Assembly (NCBI RefSeq): GCF_029227915.1
Contig: NC_079883.1
Location: 29,266,001-29,330,000 of the forward strand
Direction: 5' to 3'
DNA: 64,000 bases
From: Hydractinia symbiolongicarpus
Taxonomy: Eukaryota; Cnidaria; Hydrozoa; Anthoathecata; Hydractiniidae
Under the pieces are notes generated by a model. That model was not told the DNA's origin, searched no databases, and saw only the letters and a program-made list of their open reading frames with translations. Positions 45,831 to 60,340 of the stretch are shown here, piece by piece (position 1 is the stretch's first letter; each line of letters opens with the position of its first letter). Both the position numbers and the translations under genes were made by a program.

Positions 45831-48800
45831 CATCTCACTGATTTTCTAACGGTATCAATCCGTTTGAGTTACAACGGTTGCGTCACATATTCGTACCAAC
45901 ATGTATTTAGTGATATCTTTCCGATATTACAAAGTTATATCGCTTTTAACAGTGAAACCATTGACTGTGGAACTTAATTGAACTAACTTTGGACTGTGAC
46001 CTTATGAATGTGATAAATGAGCCAGTTCATTCTTCTTAATTTGACAGGATTGCTGGAACTCAGCGATTGCACTGGGCGCTGTGGTAGCGTTTTATTTAAA
46101 AATTTAGATAAATAAGTCATTCTTTACTGTGGGACTAACCCTAGCCGTTATGGCGTGCTGAAGAAAGGGCGACAGTTTCAAAAACTACATCTCACTGACT
46201 TTCTAACGGTGTCAGTCCGTTTGAGTTACAACGGTTGGGTCATCTATTCGTATCAACATGTATTTAGCGATATTTTTCTGATATTACTAGGTTGCATCTC
46301 TTTTAACAGTGAAACGATTGACGGTGGGACTTAATTAAACTAACTTTGGACTGTGACCTGATAAATCTGATAAATGAGACAATTGGACTCCAAGAAGTAA
46401 CATTATTTTTAATATTAAATGATTGCGGAAACTCAGCGATTACACTGGCGCTGTGGTAGCGCTGGATTTTAAAATTTAGATAAATAAGTCATTCTTTACT
46501 GTGGGACCAATCCTAGCCGTTATGGCGTGCTGAAGAAAGGGCGACAGTTTCAAAAACTACATCTCACTGACTTTCTAACGGTGTCAGTCCGTTTGAGTTA
46601 CAACGGTTGTGTCATCTATTCGTATCAACATGTATTTAGCGATATTTTTCTGATATTACTAGGTTGCATCGCTTTTAACAGTGAAACGATTGACGGTGGG
46701 ACTTAATTAAACTAACTTTGGACTGTGACCTGATTAATCTGATAAATGAGACAATTGGACTCCAAGAAGTAACATTATTTTTAAAATGAAATGATTGCGG
46801 GAACTCAGCGATTACACTGGCGCTGTGGTAGTGCTGCATTTTAAAACTTAGATAAATAAGTCATTCTTTACTGTGGGACCAATCCTACCCGTTACCGCGT
46901 CCTGAAGAAAGAGCGACAGTTTAAAAACTACATCTCACTGACTTTCTAACGGTGTCAGTCCGTTTTAGTTACAAAGGTTGCGTCACATATTCGTACAACA
47001 TGTACTTAGCGATATTTTTCTGATATTAATATGTTGCATCGCTTTTAACAGCGAAACGATTGACTGTGGGACTTAATTGAACTAACTTTGGACTGTGACC
47101 TGATAAATGTGATAAATGAGACAATTGGACTCCAAGAAATAACAATCTTCTTAATTTGACATGATTGCCGGAACTCAGCGATTACACTGGGCGCTGTGGT
47201 AGCGTTTCAATTAAATATTCAAATAAAAAAGTCATTTTTTACTGTAGGACCAATCCTAGTTGTTATCATGCGCTGAAGAAATAGCAACAGTTTCAAAAAC
47301 TACATTTCATTGATTTTCTAACGGTATCAATCCGTTTGAGTTACAACGGTTGCGTCATATACTCGTACCAACATGTATTTAGTGATATCTTTCCGATATT
47401 ACAAAGTTATATCGCTTTTAACAGTGAAACCATTGACTGTGGAACTTAATTGAACTAACTTTGGACTGTGACCTTATGAGTGTGATTAATGAGCCAGTTC
47501 ATTCTTCTTAATTTGACATGATTGCCGGAACTCAGCGATTACCATAGGCGTTGTGGTAGCGCTTCATTTAAAAATTTAGATAAATAAGTCATTTTTTAAA
47601 GTGTGGGACCAATCCTAGCCGTTATCGCGTGCTGAAGAAAGAGCGACAGTTTCAAAAACTACATCTCACTGACTTTATAACGGCGTCAGTCCGTTTGAGT
47701 TACAACGGTTGGGTCACATATTCGTACCCACATGTACTTAGCGATATTTTTCTGATAATACTAAGTTGCATCGCTTTTAACAGTGAAACGATTGACTGTG
47801 GGACTTAATTAAACTAACTTTAGACTGTGACCTTATAAATGTGATAAATGAGCCAGTTTGACTAAAAAGAAGTAACATTCTTCTTAATTTGACATGATTG
47901 CTGGAAGCTAGCCATTGCACTGGACGCTGTGGTAGCTTTTTATTTAAAAATTAAGTTAAATAAGTCATTTTTTACTGTGGGACCAATCCCAGCCGTTAGT
48001 TCGCGCTGAAAAAATAGAGACCGCTTCAAAAACTACATTTCAATTACTTTCTCCCTGTATCAGTCCGTTTGAGTTACAACGGTTGCGTGAACATGTTCGT
48101 ACCAACATGTAGATAGAGATTTTTTTTCTGATATTACTAGGTTGTATCGCTTTTAACAGGGAAACGATTGACTCTGGGATTTAATTGAACTGATTCTGGA
48201 CAGTGACCTTATTAATGTAATAAATGAGCCAATAGGACGCCAAGAAATAACGTTCTTCTTAATTTGACATGATTGCCGGAACTCAGCAATTACACTGGGC
48301 GCTGTGGTAGCGCTTCATTTAAAAATTTAAATAAAAAAGTCATTCGTTACTGTGGGACCAATCCTAGCCGCTATAGCGTGCTGAAGAAAGAGCGACAGTT
48401 TAAAAACTACATCTCACTGACTTTCTAACGGTGTCAGTCCGTTTGAGTTACAAAGGTTGCGTCACATATTCGTACATCATTTACTTAGCGATATTTTTCT
48501 GATATTAATATGTTGCATCGCTTTTAACAGTGAAACGATTGACTGTGGGACTTAATTGAACTAACTTTAGACTGTGACCTGATAAATGTGATAAATGAGA
48601 CAATTGGATTCCAAGAAATAACAATCTTTTTAATTTGACATGATTGCCGGAACTCAGCGATTACACTGGGCGCTGTGGTAGCGTTTCAATTAAATATTCA
48701 AATAAAAAAGTCATTTTTTACTGTAGGACCAATCCTAGCCGTTATCGTGCGCTGAAGAAATAGCAACAGTTTCAATAACTACATTTCTCTGATTTTTTGA

Positions 48801-49150
48801 CGGTATCAATCCGTTTGAGTTACAACGGTTGCGTCACATATTCGTACCAACATGTATTTAGTGATATCTTTCCGATATTACAAAGTTATATCGCTTTTAA
48901 CAGTGAAACCATTGACTGTGGAACTTAATTGAACTAACTTTGGACTGTGACCTTATGAATGTGATAAATGAGCCAGTTCATTCTTCTTAATTTGACATGA
49001 TTGCTGGAACTCAGCGATTGCACTGGGCGCTGTGGTAGCGTTTTATTTAAAAATTAAGTTAATTAAGTCATTTTTTACTGTGGGACCAATCCCAGCCGTT
49101 AGCCCGCGCTGAAGAAATAGAGACAGTTTCAAATACTACATTTCACTGAC
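45830..49150 (+). repeat. About 1.475-kb four-monomer repeat with 16-bp deletion marker
   Basis: GAGCCAGTTCATTCTTC recurs at 46019, 47491 and 48970. Relative to GAGCCAGTTTGACTACAAGAAG-type monomers it lacks the 16 bases after GAGCCAGTT. Each lies in a monomer with TTTCCGATATTACAAAGTTATATCG. The spacing of 1472-1479 bp fits four monomers minus the deletion. Intervening monomers include the form TTTCAATTAAATATTCAAAT. Confidence 0.8.
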
Positions 49151-52100
49151 TATCTAACGGTGTCAGTCCATTTGAGTTACAACGGTTGCGTCACATATTC
49201 GTACCAACATCTATTTAGTGATATCTTTCCGATATTACAAAGTTATATCGCTTTTAACAGTGAAACCATTGACTGTGGAACTTAATTGAACTGACTTTGG
49301 ACTGTGACCTTATAAATGCAATAAATGAGCCAATTGGACTCCAAGAAATAACATTCTTCTAAATTCGACATGATTGCTGGAATTCAGCGAGTACACTATG
49401 CTCTGAGGTAGCGCTTTTTTTAAAAATTTAGATAAATAAGTCATTTTTTACTGTGGGGCCAATCCTAACCATTATCGCGTGCTGAAGAAAGAGCGACAGT
49501 TTCAAAAACTACATCTCACTGACTTTATAACGGTGTCAGTCCGTTTGAGTTACAACAGTCGGGTCACATATTCGTACCAACATGTACTTAGCGATATTTC
49601 TCTGATATTACTAGGTTGCATCGCTTTTAACAGTGAAACGATTGACTGTGGGACTTAATTGAACTAACTTTGGACTGTGACCTTATAAATGTGATAAATG
49701 AGCCAGTTTGACTACAAGAAGTAACATTTTTTTTTTACTTTGACATGATTGCTGGAAGTCAGCCATTGCACTGGACGCTGTGGTAGCGTTTTATTTAAAA
49801 ATTAAGTTAAGTAAGTCATTTTTTACTGTGGGACCAATCCCAGCCGTTAGTTCGCGCTGAAAAAATAGAGACCGCTTCAAAAACTACATTTCAATTACTT
49901 TCTACCGGTATCAGTCCGTTTGAGTTACAACGGTTGCGTCACATGTTCGTACCAACATGAAGATAGAGATTTTTTCTGATATTACAAAGTTGCATCGCTT
50001 TTACCAGTGAAACGATTGACTGTGGGACTTAATTGAACTAACTTTGGACTGTGACCTGATAAATGTTATAAATGAGACAATTGGACTCCAAGAAATAACA
50101 ATCTTCTTAATTTGGCATGATTGCCGGAACTCAGCGATTACACTGGGCGCTGTCGTAGCGCTTCATTTAAAAATTTAGATAAATAAGTCTTTTTTTACTG
50201 TGGGACCAATCCCGGCCGATATCGCGCCCTGAAGAAGTAGAGACAGTTTCAAAAACTACCTTTCAATGACGTTCTAACGGTATCAATCCGTTTGAGTTAC
50301 AACGGTTGCGTCACATATTCGTACCAACATGTATTTAGTGATTTTTTCCGATATTACTAAGTTGAATCGCTTTTAACAGTGAAGCGATTGACTGTGTGAC
50401 TTAATTGAACTGATTCTGGACTGTGACCTTATAAATGCGAAAAATAAGCCAGTTGGACTCCAAGGAATAACATTCTTCTTAATTCGACATGATTGCAGGA
50501 ATTCAGCGAGTACACTATGCTCTGTAGTAGCGATTTTTTTAAAAATTTAGATAAATAAGTCTTTTTTTACTGTGGGACCAATCCCGGCCCTCAGCACGCA
50601 CTGAAGAAATAGAGCCATTCTCAAAAACTAAATCTCATTGATTTCGTGGCGGTATCAATCCGTTTGAGATACAACGGCTGCGTCACATATTCGTACCAAC
50701 ATGTATTTACAGACATTATTCCGATATTACTAAGTTATATCGCTTTTAACAATGAAATGATTGACTGTGGGACTTAATTGAACTAACTTTGGCCTGTGAC
50801 CTTATAAATGTGATAAGTGAGACAACTGGACTCCAAGAAATAACATTCTTCTTACTTTGACATGATTGTTGCAACTCAGCGATTACACTTGGCGCTGTGG
50901 AAGTGCTTCATTTAAAAATTTAGATAAATAAGTCATTTTTTACTGTGGGACCAATCCTCGCCGATATCGCACCCTGAAGAAATAGAGACAGTTTCAAAAA
51001 CTACCTTTCAATGACGTTCTAACGGTATCAGTCCGTTTGAGTTACAACAGTCGGGTCACATATTCGTACCAACATGTATTTAGCGATATTTTTCTGATAT
51101 CGCTAGGTTGCATCGCTTTTAACAGTGAAGCGATTGACTGTAGGACTTAATTGAACTGATTCTGGACTGTGACCTTATAAATGCGATAAATGACCCAATT
51201 GGACTCCAAGGAAATACATTCTTCTTAATTCGACATGATTGCTGGATTCAGCGAGTACACTATGCTCTGTGTTAGCGGTTTTCTTGAAATTTTAGATAAA
51301 TAAGTCTTTCTTTACTGTGGGACCAATCCTGGCCGTTAGCACGCACTGAAGAAATAGAGACATTCTAAAAAACTACATCTCATTGACTTCGTGGCTGTAT
51401 CAATACGTTTGAGATACAACGGCTGCGTCACATATTCGTACCAACATGTATTTAGTGATATCTTTCCGATATTACTAAGTTATATCGCTTTTAACAGTGA
51501 AACGATTGACTGTGGAACCTAATTGAACTGACTTTGGACTGAGACCTTATAAATGTGATAAGTGAGCCAACTGGACTCCAAGAAATAACATTCTTCTTAA
51601 TTTGACATGATTGTCGAAACTTCGCGATTACACTGGGCGCTGTGGTAACGCTTCATTTAAAAATTAAGATAAAAAATTCAGTTTCAACTGTGGGACCAAT
51701 CCTAGCCGTTAGCGCGCGCTGAAGAAATAGAGACAGTTTCTAATACTACATTTCACTGACTTTTTAATGGTGTCAGTCCGTTTGAGTTACAACGGTTGGG
51801 TCACATATTCGTACCAACATGTATTTAGCGATATTTTTCTGATATTGCTAGGTTGCATCGCTTTTAACAGTGAAAATATTGACGGTGGGTCTTAATTAAA
51901 CTAACTTTGGAGTGTGGCCTGATAAATGTGATAAATGAGACAATTGGACTCCAAGAAGTAACATTCTTCTTAATTTGAAATGATTGCCGGAACTCAGCGA
52001 TTACACTGGGCGCTGCGGTAGCGCCTTATTTAAAAATTTAGATAAATAAGTCATTCTTTACTGTGGGACCAATCCTAGCCGTTATTGCGTGCTGAAGAAA

Positions 52101-53160
52101 GGGTGACAGTTTCAAAAACTACATTTCACTTACTTTCTAACGGTGTCAGTCCGTTTGACTTACAACTGTTGGGTCTCATATTCGTACCAACATGTACTTA
52201 GCGATATTTTTCTGACATTAAAAGGTTGCATCGCTTTTAACAGTGAAACGATTGACTGTGGGAGTTAATTGACCTAACTTCGGACTATGACCTGATAAAT
52301 GTGATAAATGAGACAATTGGACTCCAAGAAATAACAATCTTCTTAATTTGACATGATTGCCGGAACTCAGCGATTACACTGGGCGCTGTGGTAGCGCTTC
52401 ATTTAAAAATTTAAATAAAAAAGTCATTTTTTACTTTGGGGGCCAATCCTAGCCGTTACCGTGTGCTGAAAAAATAGCAACAGTTTCAAAAACTTCATTT
52501 CATTGACTTTCTAACAGTATCAATCAGTTTGAGTTACAATAGTTGCGTCACATATTCGTACCAACATGAATTTAGTGATTTTTTTCCGATATTACTAAGT
52601 TGTATCGCTTTTAACAGTGAAGCGATTGACTGTGGGACTTAATTGAACTGATTCTGGACTGTAATCTTATAAATGCGATAAATGAGCCAATTGGACTCCA
52701 AGGAATAAAATTCTTCTTAATTCGACATGATTGCTTGGATTCAGCGAGTACACTATGCTCTGTGGTAGCGCTTTTTTAAAAATTTAGATAAATAAGTCTT
52801 TTTTTACTGTGGGACCAATCCTGGCCGTTAGCACGCACTGAAGAAATAAAGACAGTCTCAAAAACTAAATCTCATTGACTTCGTGGCGGTATCAATCCGT
52901 TTGAGATACAACGGCTGCGTCATATATTCGTACCAACATGTATTTAGTGATATCTTTCCGATATTACTATGTTGCATCGCTTTTAACAGTAAAACAATTG
53001 ACTGTGGGACTTAATTGAACTAACTTTGGACTGTGACCTGATAAATGTGATAAATGAGACAATTGGACTCCAAGAAATAACAATCTTCTTAATTTGACAT
53101 GATTGCCGGAACTCAGCGATTACACTGGGCGCTGTGGTAGCGTTTCAATTAAATATTCAA
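49150..53160 (+). repeat. Irregular, divergent satellite monomers
   Basis: About eleven monomers of mixed right-arm types, with no clear higher-order period by eye. They differ from each other by many substitutions and single-base indels, such as the T run at 49728-49736 and GTGAAAATATTGACGGTGG at about 51870. Types with TTGAGATACAACGGCTGCG alternate irregularly with TTGAGTTACAACGG types. No foreign insertion is seen. Confidence 0.78.
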
Positions 53161-54350
53161 ATAAAAAAGTCATTTTTTGCTGTAGGACCAATCCCAGCCG
53201 TTAGCCCGCGCTGAAGAAATAGAGAAAGTTTCAAATACTACATTGCATTGACTTTCTAACGGTGTCAGTCCATTTGAGTTACAACGGTTGCGTCACATAT
53301 TCGTACCAACATCTATTTAGTGATATCTTTCCGATATTACAAAGTTATATCGCTTTTAACAGTGAAACCATTGACTGTGGAACTTAATTGAACTGATTCT
53401 GGACTGTGACCTTATTAATGTATTAAATGAGCCAATAGGACTCCAAGAAATAACGTTCTTCTTAATTTGACATGATTGCCGGAACTTAGCGATTACACTG
53501 GGCGCTGTGGTAGCGCTTCAATTAAATATTCAAATAAAAAAGTCATTTTTTGCTGTAGGACCAATCCCAGCCGTTAGTTTGCGCTTAAAAAATAGAGACC
53601 GCTTCAAAAACTACATTTCAATTACTTTCTACCTGTATCAGTCCGTTTGAGTTACAACGGTTGCGTAAAATGTTCGTACCAACATGTAGATAGAGATTTT
53701 TTTCTGATATTACTAGGTTGTATCGCTTTTAACAGGGAAACGATTGACTCTGGGATTTAATTGAACTGATTCTGGACTGTGACCTTATAAATGTAATAAA
53801 TGAGCCAATTGGACTCCAAGAAATAACAATCTTCTTAATTTGACATGATTGCCGGAACTCAGCGATTACACTGGGCGCTGTGGTAGCGTTTCAATTAAAT
53901 ATTCAAATAAAAAAGTCATTTTTTGCTGTAGGACCAATCCCAGCCGTTAGCCCGCGCTGAAGAAATAGAGAAAGTTTCAAATACTACATTGCATTGACTT
54001 TCTAACGGTGTCAGTCCATTTGAGTTACAACGGTTGCGTCACATATTCGTACCAACATCTATTTAGTGATATCTTTCCGATATTACAAAGTTATATCGCT
54101 TTTAACAGTGAAACCATTGACTGTGGAACTTAATTGAACTGATTCTGGACTGTGACCTTATTAATGTATTAAATGAGCCAATAGGACTCCAAGAAATAAC
54201 GTTCTTCTTAATTTGACATGATTGCCGGAACTTAGCGATTACACTGGGCGCTGTGGTAGCGCTTCAATTAAATATTCAAATAAAAAAGTCATTTTTTGCT
54301 GTAAGACCAATCCCAGCCGTTAGTTTGCGCTTAAAAAATAGAGACCGCTT
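53160..54350 (+). repeat. 746-bp dimeric satellite repeat
   Basis: AGAGAAAGTTTCAAATAC at 53221 recurs at 53967, offset 746 bp. The shared neighbours are AACATCTATTTAGTG, TTAATGTATTAAATGAGCC and TTTTTTGCTGTAGGACC. The second unit flows into the seven-monomer repeat that follows. Confidence 0.82.
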
Positions 54351-56680
54351 CAAAAACTACATTTCAATTACTTTCTACCGGTATCAGTCCGTTTGAGTTA
54401 CAACGGTTGCGTGAAATGTTCGTACCAACATGTAGATAGAGATTTTTTTCTGATATTACTAGGTTGTATCGCTTTTAACAGGGAAACGATTGACTCTGGG
54501 ATTTAATTGAACTGATTCTGGACTGTGACCTTATAAATGTAATAAATGAGCCAATTGGACTCCAAGAAATAACGTACTTCTTAATTTGACATGATTGCCG
54601 GAACTCAGCGATTAAACTGGGCGCTGTGGTAGCGCTTCATTTAAAAATTTAAATAAAAAAGTCATTCGTTACTGTGGGACCAATCCTAGCCGCTATCGCG
54701 TGCTGAAGAAAGAGCGACAGTTTAAAAACTACATCTCACTGACTTTCTAACGGTGTCAGTCCGTTTGAGTTACAAAGGTTGCGTCACATATTCGTACTAA
54801 CATGTACTTAGCGATATTTTTCTGATATTAATATGTTGCATCGCTTTTACCAGTGAAACGATTAACTGTGGGACTTAATTGAACTAACTTTGGACTGTGA
54901 CCTGATAAATGTTATAAATGAGACAATTGGACTCCAAGAAATAACATTCTTTTTAATTCGACATGATTGCGGGAATTCAGCGAGTACACTATGCTCTGAG
55001 GTAGCGCTTTTTTTAAAAATTTAGATAAATAAGTCTTTTTTTAATGTGGGACCAATCCTGGCTGTTAGCACGCACTGAAGAAATAGAGACATTCTCAAAA
55101 ACTAAATCTCATTGACTTCGTGGCGGTATCAATCCGTTTGAGATACAACGGTTGCGTCACATATTCGTACCAACATGTATTTAGTGACATTTTTCCGATA
55201 TTACTAAGTTATATCGCTTTTAACAATGAAATGATTGACTGTGGGACTTAATTGAACTAACTTTGGCCTCTGACCTTATAAATGTGATAAGTGAGCTAAT
55301 TGGACTTCAAGAAATAACATTTTTCTTACTTTGACATGATTGTTGGAACTCAGCGATTGCACTTGGCGCTGTGGAAGCGCTTCATTTAAAAATTTAGATA
55401 AATAAGTCATTTTTTTCTGTGGGACCAATCCTAGCCGTTATTGCGCGCTGAAGAAACAGAGACAGTTTCAAAAAATTACCTTTCAATGACGTTCTAACGG
55501 TATCAGTCCGTTTGAGTTACAACAGTTGCGTCACATATTCGTACCAACATGTAATTAGTAATTTTTTTCCGATATTACTAAGTTGTATGGCTTTTTACAA
55601 TGAAGCGATTGACTGTAGGACTTAATCGAACTGATTCTGGACTGTGACCTTATAAAGGCGATAAATGAGCCAATTGGACTCCAAGGAAATACATTCTTCT
55701 TAATTCGACATGATTGCTTGGAATCAGCGAGTACACTATGCTCTGTGTTAGCGGTTTTTTTGACACTTTAGATAAATAAGTCTTTTTTTACTGTGGGACC
55801 AATCCTGGCCGTTAGCACGCACTGAAGAAATAGAGACATTCTAAAAAACTACATCTCATTGACTTCGTGGCTGTATCAATACGTTTGAGATACAACGGCT
55901 GCGTCACATATTCGTACCAACATGTATTTAGTGATATCTTTCCGATATTACTAAGTTATATCGCTTTTAACAGTGAAACGATTGACTGTGGAACTTAATT
56001 GAACTGACTTTGGACTGAGACCTTATAAATGTGATAGGTGAGCCAACTGGACTCCAAGAAATAACATTCTTCTTAATTTGACATGATTTTCGAAACTCAG
56101 CGATTACACTGGGCGCTGTGGTAATGCTTCATTTAAAAATTAGGATAAAAAATTCAGTTTCTACTGTGGGACCAATCCTAGCCGTTAGCGCGCGCTGAAG
56201 AAATAGAGACAGTTTCAAATACTACATTTCACTGACTTTTTAATGGTGTCAGTCCGTTTGAGTTACAACGGTCGGGTCACATATTCGTACCAACATGTAT
56301 TTAGCGATATTTTTCTGATATTGCTAGGTTGCATCGCTTTTAACAGTGAAGCGATTGACTGTAGGACTTAATTGAACTGATTCTGGACTGTGACCTTATA
56401 AATGCGATAAATGAGCCAATTGGACTCCAATGAAATACATTCTTCTTAATTCGACATGATTGCTTGGATTCAGCGAGTACACTATGCTCTGTGTTAGCGG
56501 TTTTCTTGAAACTTTAGATAATTAAGTCTTTCTTTACTGTGGGACCAATCCTGGCCGTTAGCACGCACTGAAGAAATAGAGACATTCTAAAAAACTACAT
56601 CTCATTGACTTCGTGGCTGTATCAATACGTTTGAGATACAACGGCTGTGTCACATATTCGTACCAACATGTATTTAGCGA
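54070..56680 (+). repeat. Higher-order repeat F, copy 1 (7 monomers, 2611 bp)
   Basis: A seven-monomer unit repeated directly downstream at offset 2611 bp. CTGTGGAACTTAATTGAAC at 54121 recurs at 56732, and TGAAATACATTC at 56431 recurs at 59042. Shared private variants include GTTTTTTTGACACTTTAG, TAATTAGTAATTTTTTTCC and CCAATGAAATAC. Confidence 0.88.
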
Positions 56681-59290
56681 TATTTTTCTGATATTGCTAG
56701 GTTGCATCGCTTTTAACAGTGAAACCATTGACTGTGGAACTTAATTGAACTGATTCTGGACTGTGACCTTATTAATGTATTAAATGAGCCAATAGGACTC
56801 CAAGAAATAACGTTCTTCTTAATTTGACATGATTGCCGGAACTTAGCGATTACACTGGGCGCTGTGGTAGCGCTTCAATTAAATATTCAAATAAAAAAGT
56901 CATTTTTTGCTGTAGGACCAATCCCAGCCGTTAGTTTGCGCTTAAAAAATAGAGACCGCTTCAAAAACTACATTTCAATTACTTTCTACCGGTATCAGTC
57001 CGTTTGAGTTACAACGGTTGCGTGAAATGTTCGTACCAACATGTAGATAGAGATTTTTTTCTGATATTACTAGGTTGTATCGCTTTTAACAGGGAAACGA
57101 TTGACTCTGGGATTTAATTGAACTGATTCTGGACTGTGACCTTATAAATGTAATAAATGAGCCAATTGGACTCCAAGAAATAACGTACTTCTTAATTTGA
57201 CATGATTGCCGGAACTCAGCGATTAAACTGGGCGCTGTGGTAGCGCTTCATTTAAAAATTTAAATAAAAAAGTCATTCGTTACTGTGGGACCAATCCTAG
57301 CCGCTATCGCGTGCTGAAGAAAGAGCGACAGTTTAAAAACTACATCTCACTGACTTTCTAACGGTGTCAGTCCGTTTGAGTTACAAAGGTTGCGTCACAT
57401 ATTCGTACTAACATGTACTTAGCGATATTTTTCTGATATTAATATGTTGCATCGCTTTTACCAGTGAAACGATTAACTGTGGGACTTAATTGAACTAACT
57501 TTGGACTGTGACCTGATAAATGTTATAAATGAGACAATTGGACTCCAAGAAATAACATTCTTTTTAATTCGACATGATTGCGGGAATTCAGCGAGTACAC
57601 TATGCTCTGAGGTAGCGCTTTTTTTAAAAATTTAGATAAATAAGTCTTTTTTTAATGTGGGACCAATCCTGGCTGTTAGCACGCACTGAAGAAATAGAGA
57701 CATTCTCAAAAACTAAATCTCATTGACTTCGTGGCGGTATCAATCCGTTTGAGATACAACGGTTGCGTCACATATTCGTACCAACATGTATTTAGTGACA
57801 TTTTTCCGATATTACTAAGTTATATCGCTTTTAACAATGAAATGATTGACTGTGGGACTTAATTGAACTAACTTTGGCCTCTGACCTTATAAATGTGATA
57901 AGTGAGCTAATTGGACTTCAAGAAATAACATTTTTCTTACTTTGACATGATTGTTGGAACTCAGCGATTGCACTTGGCGCTGTGGAAGCGCTTCATTTAA
58001 AAATTTAGATAAATAAGTCATTTTTTTCTGTGGGACCAATCCTAGCCGTTATTGCGCGCTGAAGAAACAGAGACAGTTTCAAAAAATTACCTTTCAATGA
58101 CGTTCTAACGGTATCAGTCCGTTTGAGTTACAACAGTTGCGTCACATATTCGTACCAACATGTAATTAGTAATTTTTTTCCGATATTACTAAGTTGTATG
58201 GCTTTTTACAATGAAGCGATTGACTGCAGGACTTAATCGAACTGATTCTGGACTGTGACCTTATAAAGGCGATAAATGAGCCAATTGGACTCCAAGGAAA
58301 TACATTCTTCTTAATTCGACATGATTGCTTGGAATCAGCGAGTACACTATGCTCTGTGTTAGCGGTTTTTTTGACACTTTAGATAAATAAGTCTTTTTTT
58401 ACTGTGGGACCAATCCTGGCCGTTAGCACGCACTGAAGAAATAGAGACATTCTAAAAAACTACATCTCATTGACTTCGTGGCTGTATCAATACGTTTGAG
58501 ATACAACGGCTGCGTCACATATTCGTACCAACATGTATTTAGTGATATCTTTCCGATATTACTAAGTTATATCGCTTTTAACAGTGAAACGATTGACTGT
58601 GGAACTTAATTGAACTGACTTTGGACTGAGACCTTATAAATGTGATAAGTGAGCCAACTGGACTCCAAGAAATAACATTCTTCTTAATTTGACATGATTT
58701 TCGAAACTCAGCGATTACACTGGGCACTGTGGTAACGCTTCATTTAAAAATTAGGATAAAAAATTCAGTTTCTACTGTGGGACCAATCCTAGCCGTTAGC
58801 GCGCGCTGAAGAAATAGAGACAGTTTCAAATACTACATTTCACTGACTTTTTAATGGTGTCAGTCCGTTTGAGTTACAACGGTCGGGTCACATATTCGTA
58901 CCAACATGTATTTAGCGATATTTTTCTGATATTGCTAGGTTGCATCGCTTTTAACAGTGAAGCGATTGACTGTAGGACTTAATTGAACTGATTCTGGACT
59001 GTGACCTTATAAATGCGATAAATGAGCCAATTGGACTCCAATGAAATACATTCTTCTTAATTCGACATGATTGCTTGGATTCAGCGAGTACACTATGCTC
59101 TGTGTTAGCGGTTTTCTTGAAACTTTAGATAATTAAGTCTTTCTTTACTGTGGGACCAATCCTGGCCGTTAGCACGCACTGAAGAAATAGAGACATTCTA
59201 AAAAACTACATCTCATTGACTTCGTGGCTGTATCAATACGTTTGAGATACAACGGCTGTGTCACATATTCGTACCAACATGTATTTAGTG
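56681..59290 (+). repeat. Higher-order repeat F, copy 2
   Basis: Near-identical to the preceding 2611-bp unit, with rare substitutions (for example GACTGCAGG against GACTGTAGG near 58222 and 55611). The first copy is joined to this one through a chimeric monomer at about 56670-56710, where GATATTTTTCTGATATTGC continues into GTGAAACCATTGACTGTGG. Confidence 0.87.
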
Positions 59291-60340
59291 ATATCTTTCC
59301 GATATTACTAAGTTATATCGCTTTTAACAGTGAAACGATTGACTGTGGAACTTAATTGAACTGACTTTGGACTGAGACCTTATAAATGTGATAAGTGAGC
59401 CAACTGGACTCCAAGAAATAACATTCTTCTTAATTTGATATGATTGTCGAAACTCAGCGATTACACTGGGCGCTGTGGTAACGCTTCATTTAAAAATTAA
59501 GATAAAAAATTCAGTTTCAACTGTGGGACCAATCCTAGCCGTTAGCGCGCGCTGAAGAAATAGAGACAGTTTCAAATACTACATTTTACTGACTTTTTAA
59601 TGGTGTCAGTCCGTTTGAGTTTCAACGGTCGGCTCACATATTCGTACCAACATGTATTTAGCGATATTTTTCTGATATTACTAGGTTGCATCGCTTTTAA
59701 CAGTGAAAAGATTGACGGTGGGACTTAATTAAACTAACTTTGGACTGTGGCCTGATAAATTTGATAAATGAGACAATTGGATTCCAAGAAGTAACATTCT
59801 TCTTAATTTGAAATGATTGCCGGAACTCAGCGATTACACTGGGCGCTGTGGTAGCGCTTCATTTAAAAATTTAGATAAATAAGTCATTCTTTACTGTGGG
59901 ACAAATCCTAGCCGTTATCGCGTGCTGAAGAAAGGGCGACAGTTTCAAAAACTACATTTCACTTACTTTCTAACGGTGTCAGTCCGTTTGACTTACAACT
60001 GTTGGGTCACATATTCGTATCAACATGTACTTAGCGATATTTTTCTGACATTAAAAGGTTGCATCGCTTTTAACAGTGAAACGATTGACTGTGGGAGTTA
60101 ATTGAACTAACTTCGGACTATGACCTGATAAATGTGATAAATGAGACAATTGGACTCCAAGAAATAACATTCTTCTTAATTCGACATGATTGCTTTGATT
60201 CAACGAGTACACTATGCTCTGTTGTAGCGTTTTTTTAATAATTTAGATAAATCAGTCTTTTTTTACTGTAGGGCCAATCCTGGCTGTTAGCACGCACTGA
60301 AGAAATACAGCCATTCTCAAAAACTATATCTCATTGATTT
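59291..60340 (+). repeat. Satellite monomers linking repeat F to the terminal dimer array
   Basis: About three monomers. They resemble those at about 51.4-52.3 kb (GGGAGTTAATTGA at about 52261 and 60102, TTTTTCTGACATTAAAAGG at about 52207 and 60040). A switch to the GACATGATTGCTTTGATTC type follows at about 60185. Confidence 0.76.
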
